NCBI RefSeq assembly: GCF_003986975.1
Contig: NZ_PIPO01000005.1
Coordinates: 1 to 64,000 of the forward strand
Reading direction: 5' to 3'
DNA from: Aliidiomarina soli
Lineage (GTDB): Bacteria > Pseudomonadota > Gammaproteobacteria > Enterobacterales > Alteromonadaceae
DNA length: 64,000 nt
The translations under genes were made by a program, and so were the position numbers. The notes beneath the pieces were generated by a model. The model ran no database searches and was not told where the DNA came from. It saw only the letters and a list, made by a program, of their open reading frames with translations. Shown piece after piece: positions 35,247 through 45,331 of this stretch. Each line of letters starts with the position of its first letter. Within the stretch, counting starts at the first letter, position 1.

Positions 35247-35327
35247 GTTAACAAAATCCTGCACAACGCCAGCCTGTACAAGGGCTGGCGCGGTTGTTTT
35301 AAGGCGAGAAAAGTTAACAAAACCTGC
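35247..35327 (+). repeat. Two GTTAACAAAA-CCTGC direct repeats around a hairpin
   Basis: GTTAACAAAATCCTGC (35247-35262) and GTTAACAAAACCTGC (35313-35327) differ by one base and flank the erpA terminator. GTTAAC is itself palindromic, so these may be protein-binding half sites for the downstream secreted-protein gene, or simply a duplication. Confidence 0.6.
35267..35298 (+). terminator. Terminator of the DUF6776-erpA unit
   Basis: CGCCAGCC (35267-35274) pairs with GGCTGGCG (35283-35290) around an 8-nt loop and is followed by CGGTTGTTTT. Confidence 0.65.
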
Positions 35328-35438
35328 TCATAAATCCAGCAGTCATTTAACAATAAAAGTACACGAAATTGCTTGCCTTTTAATCTGTCTGCGGCAAAAT
35401 TGCGCAAAATTTAACGCACGTCAGATAGGAGTTTGTGG

Positions 35439-35822
35439 ATGAAAAAGTTAGCGTTAGCAACAATCGTTTGTGGTTTAGTTATGGGTACGTCGATTCAAAC
35501 TGCCTCAGCCAATCAGGTAGCCGAAGGTATTTGTACCGCAATCAGTGCTGATGACCGTCAGCGCCTGCGTACCATTCTTAGCAACCACAATATGCGTTTG
35601 CGCAATATCTACTCTGGCGTACGTTGCAATGGCTACAGCATGCTGCAGTTTGCGATTACCGCTGAAGCTGCTCAGGTTGGTGAAATGATCACTCGTCAGC
35701 TGCCAGCCAGCGCGATTGAAGAAGATACAGTGAATGGTGAAACCATGCTGAACTGGGCAGAGTCATCAGGCTATGGCTCATCCGCGGTTGTTGATGCGGT
35801 GCGTTCACGTCTGGGTGAATAA
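35439..35822 (+). CDS. DUF3718-like small secreted protein
   Basis: A 127-residue protein with a Sec signal peptide (1-25, ending TASANQ) and a helical mature part with two Cys (GICTAIS and GVRCNGYS) that could form a disulfide. It resembles the DUF3718 family of Alteromonadales and Vibrio; function unknown. AGGA lies 8 nt before ATG 35439. Terminators on both sides make it monocistronic. Confidence 0.75.
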   Translation: MKKLALATIVCGLVMGTSIQTASANQVAEGICTAISADDRQRLRTILSNHNMRLRNIYSGVRCNGYSMLQFAITAEAAQVGEMITRQLPASAIEEDTVNGETMLNWAESSGYGSSAVVDAVRSRLGE

Positions 35823-35845
35823 GCCTGTAAACGAATAAACAGAAA

Positions 35846-35876
35846 AAGGGCGACCATGCAGGTCGCCCTTTTTTTT
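35846..35876 (+). terminator. Intrinsic terminator of the DUF3718 gene
   Basis: AAGGGCGACC and GGTCGCCCTT form a perfect 10-bp stem with a 5-nt loop, then a run of T. It lies 40 nt before the pepQ start. Confidence 0.93.
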
Positions 35877-35915
35877 GTTAAACTCTGGGCTCTTTTGATC
35901 GTAATTGAGGTGATT

Positions 35916-37229
35916 ATGGGTAGTTATGCGAACCACATCAGCACGGTGCAGTCCCGCTTTGACGAAGCGCTGCAAGCCACAGGTTTTGACAGTGTGCTGA
36001 TCTATTCAGGTCAATCGCAGATAGCCTTTTTGGACGACAACCCATACCCGTTCCGGGTTAATCCGTTGTTTAAGTACTGGCTCCCTGTCACTGAAAGTCC
36101 AAAAAGTTTTATCTTTTATAAAGCTGGCTGCAAGCCAGTGGTGTATCTGTATAAAGCGAAGGACTTCTGGCATGCACCAGTCAATATTGCGCCGGCCGAA
36201 TGGCAGGATCATATGGAGCTGAAAGTTGTCGATAATCTGGCTCAGGTACGTTCAGATGTGGGCGATGAATTGACTAAAACGGCCTATCTGGGCGAACAGT
36301 TCGAACCTATGACCAGTTGGCAGCTGGGTCAGGTCAACCCCAAGGCATTGATTGACCATCTGCATTATCAGCGGTCGGAAAAAACTGAATGGGAACTGGA
36401 AAACCTGCGTAAAGCCAACGATCTGGCAGCGCAAGCGCATGTTGCGGCACGTGATGCATTTTACGCCGGAGCGAGTGAAATCGAGATCCAGCATGCTTAT
36501 TTGAGTGCCATTAATTTCCGTGAGCAGGAAGTGCCCTATAACTCAATTATTGCCTTGAATGAGCACTCAGCCATTTTGCATTATGATGTGTACGACCGTA
36601 GCGCACCTTCTGAGTCGCGCTCCTTCCTGATTGATGCTGGTGCTCTTTACAACGGTTATTGTGCCGATATCACCCGTACCTATGCGGCGCAAAAAAGTGG
36701 CTTCTATCAGGAACTGGTGGAGGCAATGGATAAAGCCGAGCAAGCCATTATTGAGGCCATCCGCCCTGGTGTCTCGTATTACGATCTGCATGTTCGCATG
36801 CATCACATGGTTGCAACTATTCTGGTCGACTTTGGCTTCTTTAAGATAAGTCCCGAGGAAGTGTACGAGCGCGGCTACACCAATGCATTTTTCCCGCACG
36901 GCTTAGGCCACTACATTGGTCTTCAGGTGCATGATGTTGGCGGCTTCCTGAAGTCCGCCCAGGGTGATGCTTATGAGCGTGATGGCCGCCATCCATTCCT
37001 GCGTTTATTGCGTAACGTGGAACCGGGTCAGGTCTTTACTATTGAACCTGGTTTGTATGTGGTTGATCAGTTGCTGGAAGAGTTTGACGGCAATGATGAC
37101 TTTAACTGGGCGCGGATCGCTGAACTGCGGCCTTATGGTGGCGTACGTATAGAAGACAGTGTGCACGTTACCAATGACGGGGTGGAGAATATCACCCGTG
37201 ATGCATTTGCGAAGGTAAGTAAATTTTAA
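35916..37229 (+). CDS. pepQ: Xaa-Pro dipeptidase PepQ
   Basis: A 437-residue cytosolic metallopeptidase (M24) that cleaves dipeptides with C-terminal Pro; related enzymes also hydrolyse organophosphates. The metal ligands are visible in order: FLIDAGALYNGYCADITRTYA (two Asp), FPHGLGHYIGLQVHDVGG (His), IEPGLYV (Glu) and GGVRIEDSVHV (Glu). ATG 35916 follows GAGG by 5 nt; an in-frame ATG at 35856 lies inside the upstream terminator hairpin. Its stop overlaps that of anmK by 3 nt. Confidence 0.95.
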   Translation: MGSYANHISTVQSRFDEALQATGFDSVLIYSGQSQIAFLDDNPYPFRVNPLFKYWLPVTESPKSFIFYKAGCKPVVYLYKAKDFWHAPVNIAPAEWQDHMELKVVDNLAQVRSDVGDELTKTAYLGEQFEPMTSWQLGQVNPKALIDHLHYQRSEKTEWELENLRKANDLAAQAHVAARDAFYAGASEIEIQHAYLSAINFREQEVPYNSIIALNEHSAILHYDVYDRSAPSESRSFLIDAGALYNGYCADITRTYAAQKSGFYQELVEAMDKAEQAIIEAIRPGVSYYDLHVRMHHMVATILVDFGFFKISPEEVYERGYTNAFFPHGLGHYIGLQVHDVGGFLKSAQGDAYERDGRHPFLRLLRNVEPGQVFTIEPGLYVVDQLLEEFDGNDDFNWARIAELRPYGGVRIEDSVHVTNDGVENITRDAFAKVSKF

Positions 37230-38335
37230 TTCGCTGGGAAATAGCCGCCGAGTATGGCGGCTCGTGTAGCGCCCGTCACTTCCGGTAGGTTGGACGGGCG
37301 TTTCTCGATGTGGCTCCAGGCTAACCAGGCAAACGCCATGGCTTCCACCCAGTCTGGTTCAATTCCAAGCTCTGCAGTGGAGGCAAACGTCACCTCGGGA
37401 CTAAGCGCTTTAAGCCGACCCAGCAATGCACTGTTGTGCACCCCGCCGCCACAGACGAAACATTCGCGTAGCGCGTATTCGCGCAATGGGGCGCTAATCG
37501 TAACCGCGGTCAATTCAAGCAGGGTACGCTGAATGTCGGCCGGATCGAGATCCTCTGCAGCAAGTTTCTGCTCTACCCAGTCGAGGTGGAAATACTCTCT
37601 GCCGGTGCTTTTAGGAGCTGGCTGGCGAAAGTAAGGGTCTTCCAGCATACGTTCAAGGAATGCCTGATGCACCTGTCCTGATTGAGCAAAGCTACCCTGG
37701 TGGTCAAAGTAGCGACCCTGCAGCGGGTGATGCTTGGTGTACCAGGCGTCGAGCAGGCAATTGCCCGGGCCGGTGTCGAAACCGAGCGTTTGCCTGTCTT
37801 CAGTGAATAATGTCAAATTGGCAATGCCGCCAATATTGAGCACCGCTCGTGAGACGGCATCACCACCCAGCATCGCCTTATGAAACGCTGGCGCTAGAGG
37901 CGCTCCCTGGCCCCCCAGTGCGATATCCTTACGTCTGAAGTCCGCTACCACATCAATACCCGTTAAGCTCGCCAGCGTCGACGCACAGCCCAGTTGAAGG
38001 GTATAGGCCGGGGTCGCTACTGGCATATGGCGAACGGTCTGGCCATGACTACCAATGGCCCGGATACGGGAAGTCGGGACGTCAGCCTGACGAAGGAAAT
38101 GAAGAATATGCTGGGCGCAGAAAGCGGCGAACTCGCGGTCACAGGAGGCGTAAATATTAAGTTCGTCAGTGCCGGGTTGGGTAAGTGCCTGCAGGTGTGT
38201 TCGTAGCGTTAACGGGAGCGGGGCTGAATGGCTCTTGACCAGGCTGGTATGGCCATTCTCATCGATTTCACACAAGGCTATGTCGAGTCCATCGAGACTG
38301 GTGCCCGACATCAGGCCAAGGTAAAAATCTGACAT
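37226..38335 (-). CDS. anmK: Anhydro-N-acetylmuramic acid kinase
   Basis: Opens and phosphorylates 1,6-anhydro-MurNAc released during cell-wall turnover, giving MurNAc-6-phosphate. The 369-residue protein shows the ATPase-fold motifs GLMSGTSLDGLDIALCEID, SHGQTVRH, DFRRKDIALGGQGAPLAPAFHK, LNIGGIANLT and GFDTGPGNCLLDAW. It starts 7 nt after the M23 peptidase stop; tyrS is divergent. The same order (anmK, M23, tyrS) occurs in Pseudomonas. Confidence 0.96.
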   Translation of the reverse strand: MSDFYLGLMSGTSLDGLDIALCEIDENGHTSLVKSHSAPLPLTLRTHLQALTQPGTDELNIYASCDREFAAFCAQHILHFLRQADVPTSRIRAIGSHGQTVRHMPVATPAYTLQLGCASTLASLTGIDVVADFRRKDIALGGQGAPLAPAFHKAMLGGDAVSRAVLNIGGIANLTLFTEDRQTLGFDTGPGNCLLDAWYTKHHPLQGRYFDHQGSFAQSGQVHQAFLERMLEDPYFRQPAPKSTGREYFHLDWVEQKLAAEDLDPADIQRTLLELTAVTISAPLREYALRECFVCGGGVHNSALLGRLKALSPEVTFASTAELGIEPDWVEAMAFAWLAWSHIEKRPSNLPEVTGATRAAILGGYFPAN

Positions 38336-38342
38336 CGGCTGT

Positions 38343-39650
38343 CTATAGCTCGTCGTTGTCGTTCATCGCTACCATCACCCGGCGTTGGCTTTCCAGTTGT
38401 GCCAGACGTTGTTCAACGATCACGTTGAACTGAGCCATTTCGCTGCGGGGTAGCGACTCGGCGGCTGGCAGGTCGACCGTACGCGGGTTACGGTGAACGC
38501 CATTAACTAAGAATTCATAATGCAGGTGTGCACCGGTTACCCGGCCTGTAGCGCCTACTGTACCAATACGCTGGCCTTGGCGAACCCGGGCCCCGCGCTG
38601 TACATCACGACGGTTAAGGTGAAGGTATTTGGTGACATAGCGTTCGCCATGCTGAATGAAAACATAGTTACCATTGAGGTTGTTGTAACCACTCTCGACG
38701 ACGCGACCATCGCCGGCTGCCATGACGGGGGTGCCAGTCGCTGCGGCATAATCAATACCATTGTGCGGACGAACCTGACCGGTTACCGGGTGAACGCGAC
38801 GAGGATTAAAATCTGAACTTACCCGGTTGAATGCGACAGGTGCGCGGAGGAACGCCTGGCGCATATTGCGGCCGTCAGGTTTGTAATAATTACCATTGTC
38901 ATGGCGGATCGCCTGGAAGGAGTCGCCCTGGTTGGAGAATTCAGCTGCCACGATACTGCCGGTGCCAATGAACTCACCATCGATAAAACGTTCTTCAAAG
39001 ATCACGCTGAAATGGTCGCCGGGGCGGATATCCATGACGAAATCGACGTCCCAACCGAATAGCTCTGCAAGGTTCATGATCTGAGCCTGGGTTAAGCCGG
39101 CCTGAACCCCAGCATTCCAGAAGCTGCTGGAAATTGTCGCATTAGCAAAGCCGTAACGGACTTCGACTTCACTCAAATCGCGTTGACTCGCGTAGCTGCC
39201 GTCTTCCATCAGGGTAATCAGCAGCGTTTCCATGTCATTCAGTTCATACGTCAGCTGAACCAGCTCGCCATCGGGGTTACGACCAACATGAAGGGTATCG
39301 CCGGGGTGAATACGCTGTAAAAGACTGGCATCTTCTGCCTGTGTCACGCGGTGCAGCTGTTGGGCGGAAAAATCAAGACGCTGGAAAATACGTGCCAGGC
39401 TATCGCCGGAGCGAACCTGGTAGCTCTGCCATTCAAGGTTATCCAGTAACTCATTGTCTTCAGCTTCAAGGGCTGCCACATGTAATTCAAGAGCGTACCG
39501 CTTACCTAGCTCAAGCTCTTCTGCACTGGAGGTGTTACGCGATGCGCTCGCCTTTTCAGACGGCAGCAAGGCAAGCAACAGCAACGCACCCAGGATGAGC
39601 GCGATGACCACTTTATGTTGTCGCGGCAGATGATGAATAAATTGTGTCAT
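38343..39650 (-). CDS. M23 family murein endopeptidase (MepM-like)
   Basis: A 435-residue membrane-anchored peptidase predicted to cut peptidoglycan cross-links during growth. One membrane helix (about 13-33) is followed by a LysM/OapA-type region (YQVRSGDSLARIFQRLDFS, about 75-120), a middle domain and the M23 catalytic domain (about 290-385) with RPHNGIDYAA (His, Asp ligands) and GAHLHYEF (His-x-His), so it should be active. A final helix carries VEQRLAQLESQRRVMVAM. Operon partner of anmK. Confidence 0.9.
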   Translation of the reverse strand: MTQFIHHLPRQHKVVIALILGALLLLALLPSEKASASRNTSSAEELELGKRYALELHVAALEAEDNELLDNLEWQSYQVRSGDSLARIFQRLDFSAQQLHRVTQAEDASLLQRIHPGDTLHVGRNPDGELVQLTYELNDMETLLITLMEDGSYASQRDLSEVEVRYGFANATISSSFWNAGVQAGLTQAQIMNLAELFGWDVDFVMDIRPGDHFSVIFEERFIDGEFIGTGSIVAAEFSNQGDSFQAIRHDNGNYYKPDGRNMRQAFLRAPVAFNRVSSDFNPRRVHPVTGQVRPHNGIDYAAATGTPVMAAGDGRVVESGYNNLNGNYVFIQHGERYVTKYLHLNRRDVQRGARVRQGQRIGTVGATGRVTGAHLHYEFLVNGVHRNPRTVDLPAAESLPRSEMAQFNVIVEQRLAQLESQRRVMVAMNDNDEL

Positions 39651-39902
39651 GAGATGACCCTTGAACTACCTGTATTTAGCGCACTTGATTATCGTAGCAT
39701 TATCGTCAGCCTGAACACTACAGAAGACTGTCCGTATCAGGCCGAACTTGTCAGACTGCACGAGGCATGGAAAGTTGCATTGTAACATTGTAACTGTGCA
39801 AACATCGAGCAGTATCTGTATATGCTTGCCAGAATGCTTAAAAGCTCAACAAAAATCAAGTAGAATGCGACCTTCAAACGAATTTCAGGGCGAGGAAAGT
39901 AA

Positions 39903-41099
39903 ATGAACGGTAAGCCAGGAGTCGCGGAATTACTGCGCGGAGTAGATGAAGTTCTATTGGCGGATGAGCTTGAGAAGAAACTCAGCAGCGGTAAGACATT
40001 GACCGTCAAAGCTGGCTTCGACCCCACTGCGCCGGACCTGCATTTAGGCCACACTGTATTGATTAATAAGCTAAAAATACTTCAGGACATGGGCCACAAG
40101 GTGGTCTTCCTGATTGGTGATTTTACCGGCATGATAGGTGATCCGACGGGCAAAAATGTGACCCGGAAACCACTGTCCCGGGATGATGTGCTGGCCAATG
40201 CGCAGACCTATAAAGAGCAAATATTTAAAATTCTCGATGCAGAAAAAACTGAAGTTCGTTTCAATAGTGAGTGGATGAATGAGCTTGGCGCCGCAGGGCT
40301 GATTAAACTGGCAGCCGGTTCCACGGTTGCCCGTATGCTGGAACGCGACGACTTTAAGAAGCGTTATCAGGGTGGCCAGCCGATTGCTATTCACGAGTTC
40401 CTATACCCACTTATCCAGGGCTGGGATTCGGTGGCGCTGAAAGCTGACATTGAGATGGGAGGTACTGACCAGCGCTTCAATTTATTGATGGGCCGTGAGC
40501 TGCAGAAAGAAAACGGACAAACGCCACAAACGGTGATTACGGTACCGTTGCTTGAAGGACTCGATGGCGTGCAGAAAATGTCCAAGTCACTGGGCAACTA
40601 CATAGGTATTACTGATGCGCCAAACGATATGTTTGGCAAGGTGATGTCGGTTTCAGACGAACTGATGTGGCGTTACTTTGAGTTACTGAGCTTCCGCTCA
40701 GAGGATGATTTAGCCCAGCTAAAAGCGCGGGTAGAAAACGGTGAAAACCCACGAGATATCAAAATCGAACTGGCTAAAGAGCTGATCGAGCGGTTTCATG
40801 ACAAGGCTGCTGCCGATGGAGCAGAGCAGGATTTCATTCAACGCTTCCAGAAAAATGCGATCCCGGATGAAATGCCTGAACACAGCCTGCAGTTGGACGA
40901 CGCCCAGCTTGGTATTGCAAGCGTACTGAAGGAAGCAGGCCTGGTACCTTCAACTTCAGAAGCGATGCGTATGGTTAAGCAGGGCGCGGTAAAACTGGAC
41001 GGTGACAAGGTGACTGACAGTAAACATCAATGCCAGCGTGGTAGTACTGCAGTGTATCAGGTAGGAAAACGTAAGTTTGCTCGGATCACACTGAACTAA
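39903..41099 (+). CDS. tyrS: Tyrosyl-tRNA synthetase
   Basis: Charges tRNA(Tyr). The 398-residue class I synthetase has [19 protein letters not shown] (HIGH = HLGH), the KMSKS loop ([14 protein letters not shown]) and a C-terminal S4-like RNA-binding domain ([19 protein letters not shown]). It is the TyrS type with about 400 residues found in Pseudomonas rather than the E. coli TyrS1 type (about 424). Possible -10 TAGAAT lies at 39862-39867. GAGGAAAGTAA precedes the ATG. Confidence 0.96.
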   Translation: MNGKPGVAELLRGVDEVLLADELEKKLSSGKTLTVKAGFDPTAPDLHLGHTVLINKLKILQDMGHKVVFLIGDFTGMIGDPTGKNVTRKPLSRDDVLANAQTYKEQIFKILDAEKTEVRFNSEWMNELGAAGLIKLAAGSTVARMLERDDFKKRYQGGQPIAIHEFLYPLIQGWDSVALKADIEMGGTDQRFNLLMGRELQKENGQTPQTVITVPLLEGLDGVQKMSKSLGNYIGITDAPNDMFGKVMSVSDELMWRYFELLSFRSEDDLAQLKARVENGENPRDIKIELAKELIERFHDKAAADGAEQDFIQRFQKNAIPDEMPEHSLQLDDAQLGIASVLKEAGLVPSTSEAMRMVKQGAVKLDGDKVTDSKHQCQRGSTAVYQVGKRKFARITLN

Positions 41100-41119
41100 A
41101 TAGCTTGGTGTAGGGCAAT

Positions 41120-41154
41120 AAAAAAGGCGTCTGAAATATTCAGACGCCTTTTTT
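41120..41154. terminator. Bidirectional terminator between tyrS and the chemoreceptor gene
   Basis: GGCGTCTGAA and TTCAGACGCC form a perfect 10-bp stem with a 3-nt loop, with six A before and six T after, so it can stop both convergent transcripts. Confidence 0.94.
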
Positions 41155-41171
41155 GATCGTGTCTACGTAGC

Positions 41172-43169
41172 TTACAAGCGGAAGCTCTTCACGCTGTCCT
41201 GCATTTCGGCAGACAGTTTAGCCACTTCATCACTGGCTTCGGCAGTCTGGCGAGCACCAGATTCAGCCTGCTCAGCGATAGCCACAATGGCTTCCAGCTT
41301 CTCGCTGATATCCTGCGCAGTGGCACTTTGTTGCTCCGCTGCGGTGGCAATGGCGGTACTGCTGTCAGAGGCCTGGTGCACTGACTCAGTAATGGCCTGC
41401 AGCGCAACAGAGGCTTCGTCAGCCTGAGTTACACAGGTCTCAGCCTGAGCACGACCACGTTCCATCACGGTTACTGCACGGTTTGAATCGTTTTGCAGAC
41501 GTTCAATCATATCCTGAATCTCTTCAGTTGACTGTTGGGTCCGGCTGGCCAGGGTGCGAACTTCGTCGGCTACGACGGCGAAGCCGCGGCCTTGTTCGCC
41601 AGCCCGGGCTGCTTCGATCGCAGCGTTCAGAGCCAGTAGGTTGGTCTGTTCGGCGATACCGCGAATCACGTCAAGAATGCCGCCAATGTTCGAGCTGTTT
41701 TCCGACAATTGGTTGATGACGTCCGAGGCGTTCTGTATTTCACGCGCTAACTCTTCAATGGTGCGTTTGTTTTCATCAGAGATAACACGGACACGCTTCG
41801 CTTCTTCATCCGAATGCTGGATTTCATTCAGTGCCTGAGTCGCGCCGTTCGCCATTTCTGTCGAGGTGCTGCTCATTTCCTGAGTCGCCGTTGCTACCTG
41901 TTCAACCTGACTGCGCTGCTCCTGAATCGAGTTACGCGAATCGGCAGAAACACTGGACGACTCTTCAGCTGCAGTTGCCAGCTGGGTAGCGCGGTCTGCG
42001 ATGCCTTCAATCAGCTCACGCAGGTTAAAGATAAGCTTGTTGATATTACCGGATAGCTCGCCAAACTCGTCATTTGCGCTGTCATCGAGACGACCGGTCA
42101 GGTCGCCGTTGGCCAGTGTATTGAGCATGCCATTGACCCGTCTTAATGGACGGCTAATTGAGCGTACTGTGACAAACGCAATGATCACTGCAAGTGCGAT
42201 CGACAGAATAGTTAACACGGCATTCAGCCAGCCACTGCGAGTAATCGCGTTGCCGGCGTCCATTTGAGCACTGTCAGCGACCTGTTGTACCTGGCCCTGT
42301 AGATCGGCCATTTCGGTCAGGATCACATCCATCAGCTGATTGTTGGTGCCAAGCAAGGCTTGCGCGTCTTCACGGGCCTGCAGTCGCTCAAACACAACGG
42401 CGACCAATGAATCATCGCTGTCGCTTAGGCTGTTGGCTGCGGTGTCAATGTAATCACCAACGTCAGCCAGCAGGGCATGGTCAGAAAGCTCAGTCAGTGT
42501 TTGGTAACGTTCGCGGGTTGAATCAACCGCCACTTCAATCTCACTGCGGATAATTTCTGCTCGGCCCTGTTCTTCCACGGCTACCAGGTCGTAAGCCAGG
42601 GTTACAAGGCTGTTGAGGCTGTTCTCAAGCTGACCCGCCTGAGTGCGAAGCTCGTCGCTCAGCCCCTGGACATCGGTCAGGTCGAGTAATGACATTGCGG
42701 CGTCGTCGGCAGAAAATTCGATATCGCCCAACAGACTGTCACGGGTACCGGCAAGTCGCAGGTAGCGGGTCTGGTAGTCAAAAATTTGCCCCACCTGAGA
42801 GGTGAAACTCTGAATATCTGCTTCCAGGATTTCTATCGCTTCGCGTTGACCAGATGCATTCAAACGGCTAGCGAGTTCAGCGAGTTGAGTATCAACGGCC
42901 GTCGATGCTTGTGAAAATTCGCCTTGCAGGCTCTCCACCGTGGCCAGACGTTCACTGTGAAATGCTTCCAGTTGGCTGTTTGAGAGTTGTAGTAATTCCG
43001 TTTGCAGATTTGCCACACCAATTAAGGATGGAATCGCAACGTCACTTACTTCTTCAGATGATTCGCCAATGCCTTTCAAACTAAAGAAGGAACTTAAACT
43101 TATAATAAGCAGTAACAGGGTAATGATGGCAAAGCCACCGATAACCCGCGCCGCAACGGTTAACCTCAT
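41172..43169 (-). CDS. Methyl-accepting chemotaxis protein
   Basis: A 665-residue chemoreceptor: membrane helix 1 (about 11-31), a large helical periplasmic domain (about 32-310), membrane helix 2 (about 311-333), HAMP (about 335-385) and the cytosolic signalling coiled coil with the conserved hairpin tip [19 protein letters not shown] (about 505-525). The periplasmic domain of about 280 residues, all helical, would fit a double four-helix bundle (HBM-type), but ligand cannot be named. There is no CheR-docking pentapeptide at the C terminus. No che genes nearby. Confidence 0.93.
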   Translation of the reverse strand: MRLTVAARVIGGFAIITLLLLIISLSSFFSLKGIGESSEEVSDVAIPSLIGVANLQTELLQLSNSQLEAFHSERLATVESLQGEFSQASTAVDTQLAELASRLNASGQREAIEILEADIQSFTSQVGQIFDYQTRYLRLAGTRDSLLGDIEFSADDAAMSLLDLTDVQGLSDELRTQAGQLENSLNSLVTLAYDLVAVEEQGRAEIIRSEIEVAVDSTRERYQTLTELSDHALLADVGDYIDTAANSLSDSDDSLVAVVFERLQAREDAQALLGTNNQLMDVILTEMADLQGQVQQVADSAQMDAGNAITRSGWLNAVLTILSIALAVIIAFVTVRSISRPLRRVNGMLNTLANGDLTGRLDDSANDEFGELSGNINKLIFNLRELIEGIADRATQLATAAEESSSVSADSRNSIQEQRSQVEQVATATQEMSSTSTEMANGATQALNEIQHSDEEAKRVRVISDENKRTIEELAREIQNASDVINQLSENSSNIGGILDVIRGIAEQTNLLALNAAIEAARAGEQGRGFAVVADEVRTLASRTQQSTEEIQDMIERLQNDSNRAVTVMERGRAQAETCVTQADEASVALQAITESVHQASDSSTAIATAAEQQSATAQDISEKLEAIVAIAEQAESGARQTAEASDEVAKLSAEMQDSVKSFRL

Positions 43170-43234
43170 GGTATTCTCCTACCGACAACCTGATAATTTA
43201 TAGTTATAACGAATGCACTATATCGAAATTTTGA

Positions 43235-43249
43235 GCAATTTGAAATTGC
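43235..43249. repeat. 15-nt palindrome upstream of the chemoreceptor gene
   Basis: GCAATTTGAAATTGC is a perfect palindrome around a central G, 66 nt upstream of the chemoreceptor start and 17 nt after the apaH stop. It could be an operator. Confidence 0.5.
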
Positions 43250-43265
43250 ATTCACCGCAGCCCGG

Positions 43266-44090
43266 CTACTTTACATCCGTGAACGCTGCTTGAGTGACGA
43301 AACTTTGCTGGTCGATATTCAGCAGTGTGAGCTTGTTTCCCCATACACAGCCCGTGTCGAGCGCAATAATGTCCTCTCGTCCGGTTTTTCCGTTTAGTGC
43401 TGCCCAGTGGCCGAACATTATTTGTATCGGCGAGGTTGGATAAAAGTTGAACCAGGGTAATAAGTCGGCATCTGCCTGTTGTGGCGATAATTTTGAGGTG
43501 AGATCTAAATGCAGCCCGTCTGCTTCCTGGCGACAGAAGCGCATGCGGGTGAAAGCGTTGACAATGAAACGAAAGCGTTCAACACCCGTGAGCTCGTCGC
43601 ACCAGCGCGTTGGCTCGTTGTGATACATCTGCTGCAGGTAGTCCTGGTAATCGGGACGCTGCAACTGAGCACGTACTTCATCGGCGAGGGTCTGTGCCTG
43701 TGCAAGTGACCACTCCGGGTAGACCCCGGCATGAACGATTACAGAGTCCGAAGCGGGTAGATGCAGCATGAGAGGCTGCTGGCGTAACCACTCAATCCAG
43801 AATTCAGTTTCTGCCCCCTGATGAATCATGTCGGTGTTGTCTTTAGGGTGGGCCTGGCGTACACCACACAACACCGCCAGTAAATGCAGATCGTGATTGC
43901 CCAGCACGCAACCAAAGGCATCGCCTAATTCCACGGCAAACTGTAAAACCTGCTGTGAGTGAAGCCCACGCCCGACCAGGTCGCCGACACTCCAGAGTTT
44001 GTCGGTGGCAGGATCGAAAGCCACTTTATCAAGCAGCGCTTTTAGTTCATCAATACATCCATGGATGTCGCCAACTGCGTAGTGAGCCAT
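43266..44090 (-). CDS. apaH: Symmetrical Ap4A hydrolase
   Basis: Cleaves diadenosine tetraphosphate to two ADP and can remove Np4 caps from RNA. The 274-residue metallophosphatase has VGDIHGCIDEL, WSVGDLVGRG, VLGNHDLHLLAV and IVHAGVYPEW. In this family the second motif is commonly GDLVARG, so Gly replaces Ala. Last gene of the lptD-surA-pdxA-rsmA-apaG-apaH run, the same as in E. coli. Confidence 0.97.
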   Translation of the reverse strand: MAHYAVGDIHGCIDELKALLDKVAFDPATDKLWSVGDLVGRGLHSQQVLQFAVELGDAFGCVLGNHDLHLLAVLCGVRQAHPKDNTDMIHQGAETEFWIEWLRQQPLMLHLPASDSVIVHAGVYPEWSLAQAQTLADEVRAQLQRPDYQDYLQQMYHNEPTRWCDELTGVERFRFIVNAFTRMRFCRQEADGLHLDLTSKLSPQQADADLLPWFNFYPTSPIQIMFGHWAALNGKTGREDIIALDTGCVWGNKLTLLNIDQQSFVTQAAFTDVK

Positions 44091-44148
44091 AGCTGTGTCT
44101 TTTGGTTAGTAGAACGTGTCTGTTAGTCGGGTTTTTTGCTCGAGTTTT

Positions 44149-44523
44149 CTAGTGGAGTATGTGCGGTACAGCAAGACGAAACGCGGGAATAGCCACTTGG
44201 TGCAGTTCACCCTGCTGGTCACAGATCCCGTAGTGGCCATGCATGCTGCCAATCGGAGTGGTCAGCACGGTGCCACTGGTATAGCTGAACGCCTCGCCCG
44301 GCTGGATGACCGGCTGTTTGCCTACCACGCCATCTCCGGCTACCTGTGTCACTTTGCCGTCTGCATCGTTAATTGTCCATTCCCGGGTTAACAGCTGAAT
44401 CGCTTCGCTGCCGTCGTTGGTAATAGTAATGGTATAGGAAAAGACAAATTGCTTTTGCTCTGGGTCAGATTGTGACTGCAGATATCGGGTCTCTACATTA
44501 ACCAATACGTTGGAACTTAACAT
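44149..44523 (-). CDS. apaG: ApaG protein
   Basis: A 124-residue beta-sandwich (DUF525) protein of unsettled function, long linked to ApaH and divalent metal homeostasis. Conserved segments are present: FSYTITITNDG, QLLTREWTINDADGKVTQV, GVVGKQPVIQPGEAFSYTSG and MHGHYGI. ATG 44523 is 4 nt after the rsmA stop; an 18-codon upstream extension lies inside rsmA and is rejected. Confidence 0.96.
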   Translation of the reverse strand: MLSSNVLVNVETRYLQSQSDPEQKQFVFSYTITITNDGSEAIQLLTREWTINDADGKVTQVAGDGVVGKQPVIQPGEAFSYTSGTVLTTPIGSMHGHYGICDQQGELHQVAIPAFRLAVPHILH

Positions 44524-44527
44524 TGTT

Positions 44528-45331
44528 TTATTCACGCTCCGCAAGCCAGTTTGCCAGTCGGCAGAAATCATCAACACTGAGAGTTTCCGGCCGTGCCGCG
44601 GGGTTGATCCCCAGACTTTCTAAGTCGGCCTCGGTCATCAGTTCTTTAAAGTTATTGCGAATTGTTTTACGCCGTTGGTTGAAGCCTGTCAGGCACACCT
44701 GGTTAAGTAATTTACGATCTTTTACTTCGACTCTGGGGGTGGTTAAAGGGCGTAACCGAACCACCGCCGAATTCACCTTAGGTGGCGGGGTAAAGGCACC
44801 CGGCGGGACATCCAGCACCGGCGTGACTTCGCAGGCTTGTTGGATCATCACCGTGAGGCGGCCAAAGGCTTTGCTTCCCGGCTCTGCACCCATTCGGTCG
44901 ACCACTTCTTTTTGCAACATAAAATGCATGTCTTCGACCACATCCAGCTGCTGCAACAAATGGAAAATCAACGGGGTTGAGATGTTATAGGGCAGGTTGC
45001 CGAACACTCGCAGCGGTTTACCTAGCTCCTTGCTGAGCGCCGCAAAGTCGAATCTTAGTGCATCGGCGCGGTGCACAGTCAGCTTGTCTTTTAAAAACGG
45101 GTGGCTTTCCAGGCGGTCAGCCAAATCTCTGTCCAGTTCGACCACATGCAGGTGACCACAGGCATCGGCCGCCGGTTCTGTCAGTGCGGCCAGGCCGGGG
45201 CCTATCTCAACTAACGCCTGACCCGGTTGCGGGTGGATAGCGCTAACGATGGAATCAATCACCCCCCCGTCATGGAGGAAGTTTTGACCGAAACGTTTAC
45301 GGGCTCTGTGCCCTTGATGAACTTTACTCAT
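44528..45331 (-). CDS. rsmA: 16S rRNA A1518/A1519 dimethyltransferase
   Basis: Also called KsgA; it dimethylates two adjacent adenines near the 3' end of 16S rRNA late in 30S assembly. The 267-residue protein has [11 protein letters not shown], the SAM motif [13 protein letters not shown], the catalytic NLPYNIST and the C-terminal helical domain with [15 protein letters not shown]. Its start overlaps the pdxA stop by 4 nt. Confidence 0.98.
   Translation of the reverse strand: MSKVHQGHRARKRFGQNFLHDGGVIDSIVSAIHPQPGQALVEIGPGLAALTEPAADACGHLHVVELDRDLADRLESHPFLKDKLTVHRADALRFDFAALSKELGKPLRVFGNLPYNISTPLIFHLLQQLDVVEDMHFMLQKEVVDRMGAEPGSKAFGRLTVMIQQACEVTPVLDVPPGAFTPPPKVNSAVVRLRPLTTPRVEVKDRKLLNQVCLTGFNQRRKTIRNNFKELMTEADLESLGINPAARPETLSVDDFCRLANWLAERE

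Noticed and set aside
35188-35442. 84-codon frame after erpA
   Set aside because: It contains the erpA terminator and the direct repeats, has no family likeness and no ribosome site.
35856-35915. N-terminal extension of pepQ
   Set aside because: Its start codon lies inside a strong intrinsic terminator; ATG 35916 has its own GAGG.
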